This document shows, piece after piece, positions 5,054-5,077 of a stretch of DNA of 5,077 nt. The position numbers and the translations under genes were made by a program. The notes under the pieces were generated by a model. It searched no databases. It saw nothing but the letters and a program-made list of their open reading frames with translations, and was not told where the DNA came from. Each line of letters starts with the position of its first letter. Position 1 is the first letter of the stretch. The DNA comes from Melioribacteraceae bacterium. Its GTDB lineage: Bacteria; Bacteroidota; Ignavibacteria; Ignavibacteriales; Melioribacteraceae. Location of the stretch: NCBI GenBank assembly GCA_027036655.1, contig JALWEC010000092.1, positions 1 through 5,077 of the forward strand. Direction: 5' to 3'.

Positions 5054-5070
5054 TGAATCCTTCGGATTCA
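5054..5070. repeat. 17-nt hairpin TGAATCC-TTC-GGATTCA
   Basis: Perfect 7-bp stem with a 3-nt loop and a CC-N3-GG apex, but a stem sequence unrelated to its neighbour. The window ends 7 nt later, so any continuation of the array is not visible. Confidence 0.8.
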
Positions 5071-5077
5071 ACTATTT

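Overview
The window most resembles a bacterium of the Ignavibacteria / wider Bacteroidota-Chlorobi group. The main evidence is a complete type IX secretion system (T9SS) C-terminal sorting domain of the kind common in that group, containing QNYPNPFNP and ending KKMILMK. The gene-poor DNA is also full of small dispersed palindromes of a style I associate with these genomes. The phylum call is from memory of sequence style and was not searched.

Layout: (1) Positions 1-860 (+) hold the 3' part of an unrecognised protein gene, open at the left edge. (2) Positions 861-1418 hold no gene but a mosaic of repeats: GTCATTGCGAG-type units, two 86-nt ungapped copies at about 87% identity, and GC-rich TCCGCC...GGCGGA hairpins. 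(3) Positions 1419-3923 (-) hold one large secreted T9SS cargo protein: signal peptide, N-terminal lamin-tail-like domain, two Fn3 repeats, a lamin-tail domain, a pre-CTD beta domain and a sorting domain. It has a clear GGAGGT ribosome site. A 42-nt palindrome sits in frame inside the sorting domain. (4) Positions 3933-5077 are AT-rich and carry no convincing gene. They hold several 17-nt hairpins, a symmetric four-hairpin element (4542-4717), and two diverged copies of a longer repeat (about 4411-4499 and 4932-5003).

The two genes converge on the 861-1418 repeat cluster and show no sign of sharing an operon or pathway. The most interesting content is the repeat landscape. At least five hairpins with unrelated stem sequences share one geometry: a 7-bp stem, a 3-nt loop and a CC-N3-GG apex. 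In the right part, neighbouring hairpins often lie about 50 nt apart. No transposase, CRISPR array, tRNA or rRNA is visible.
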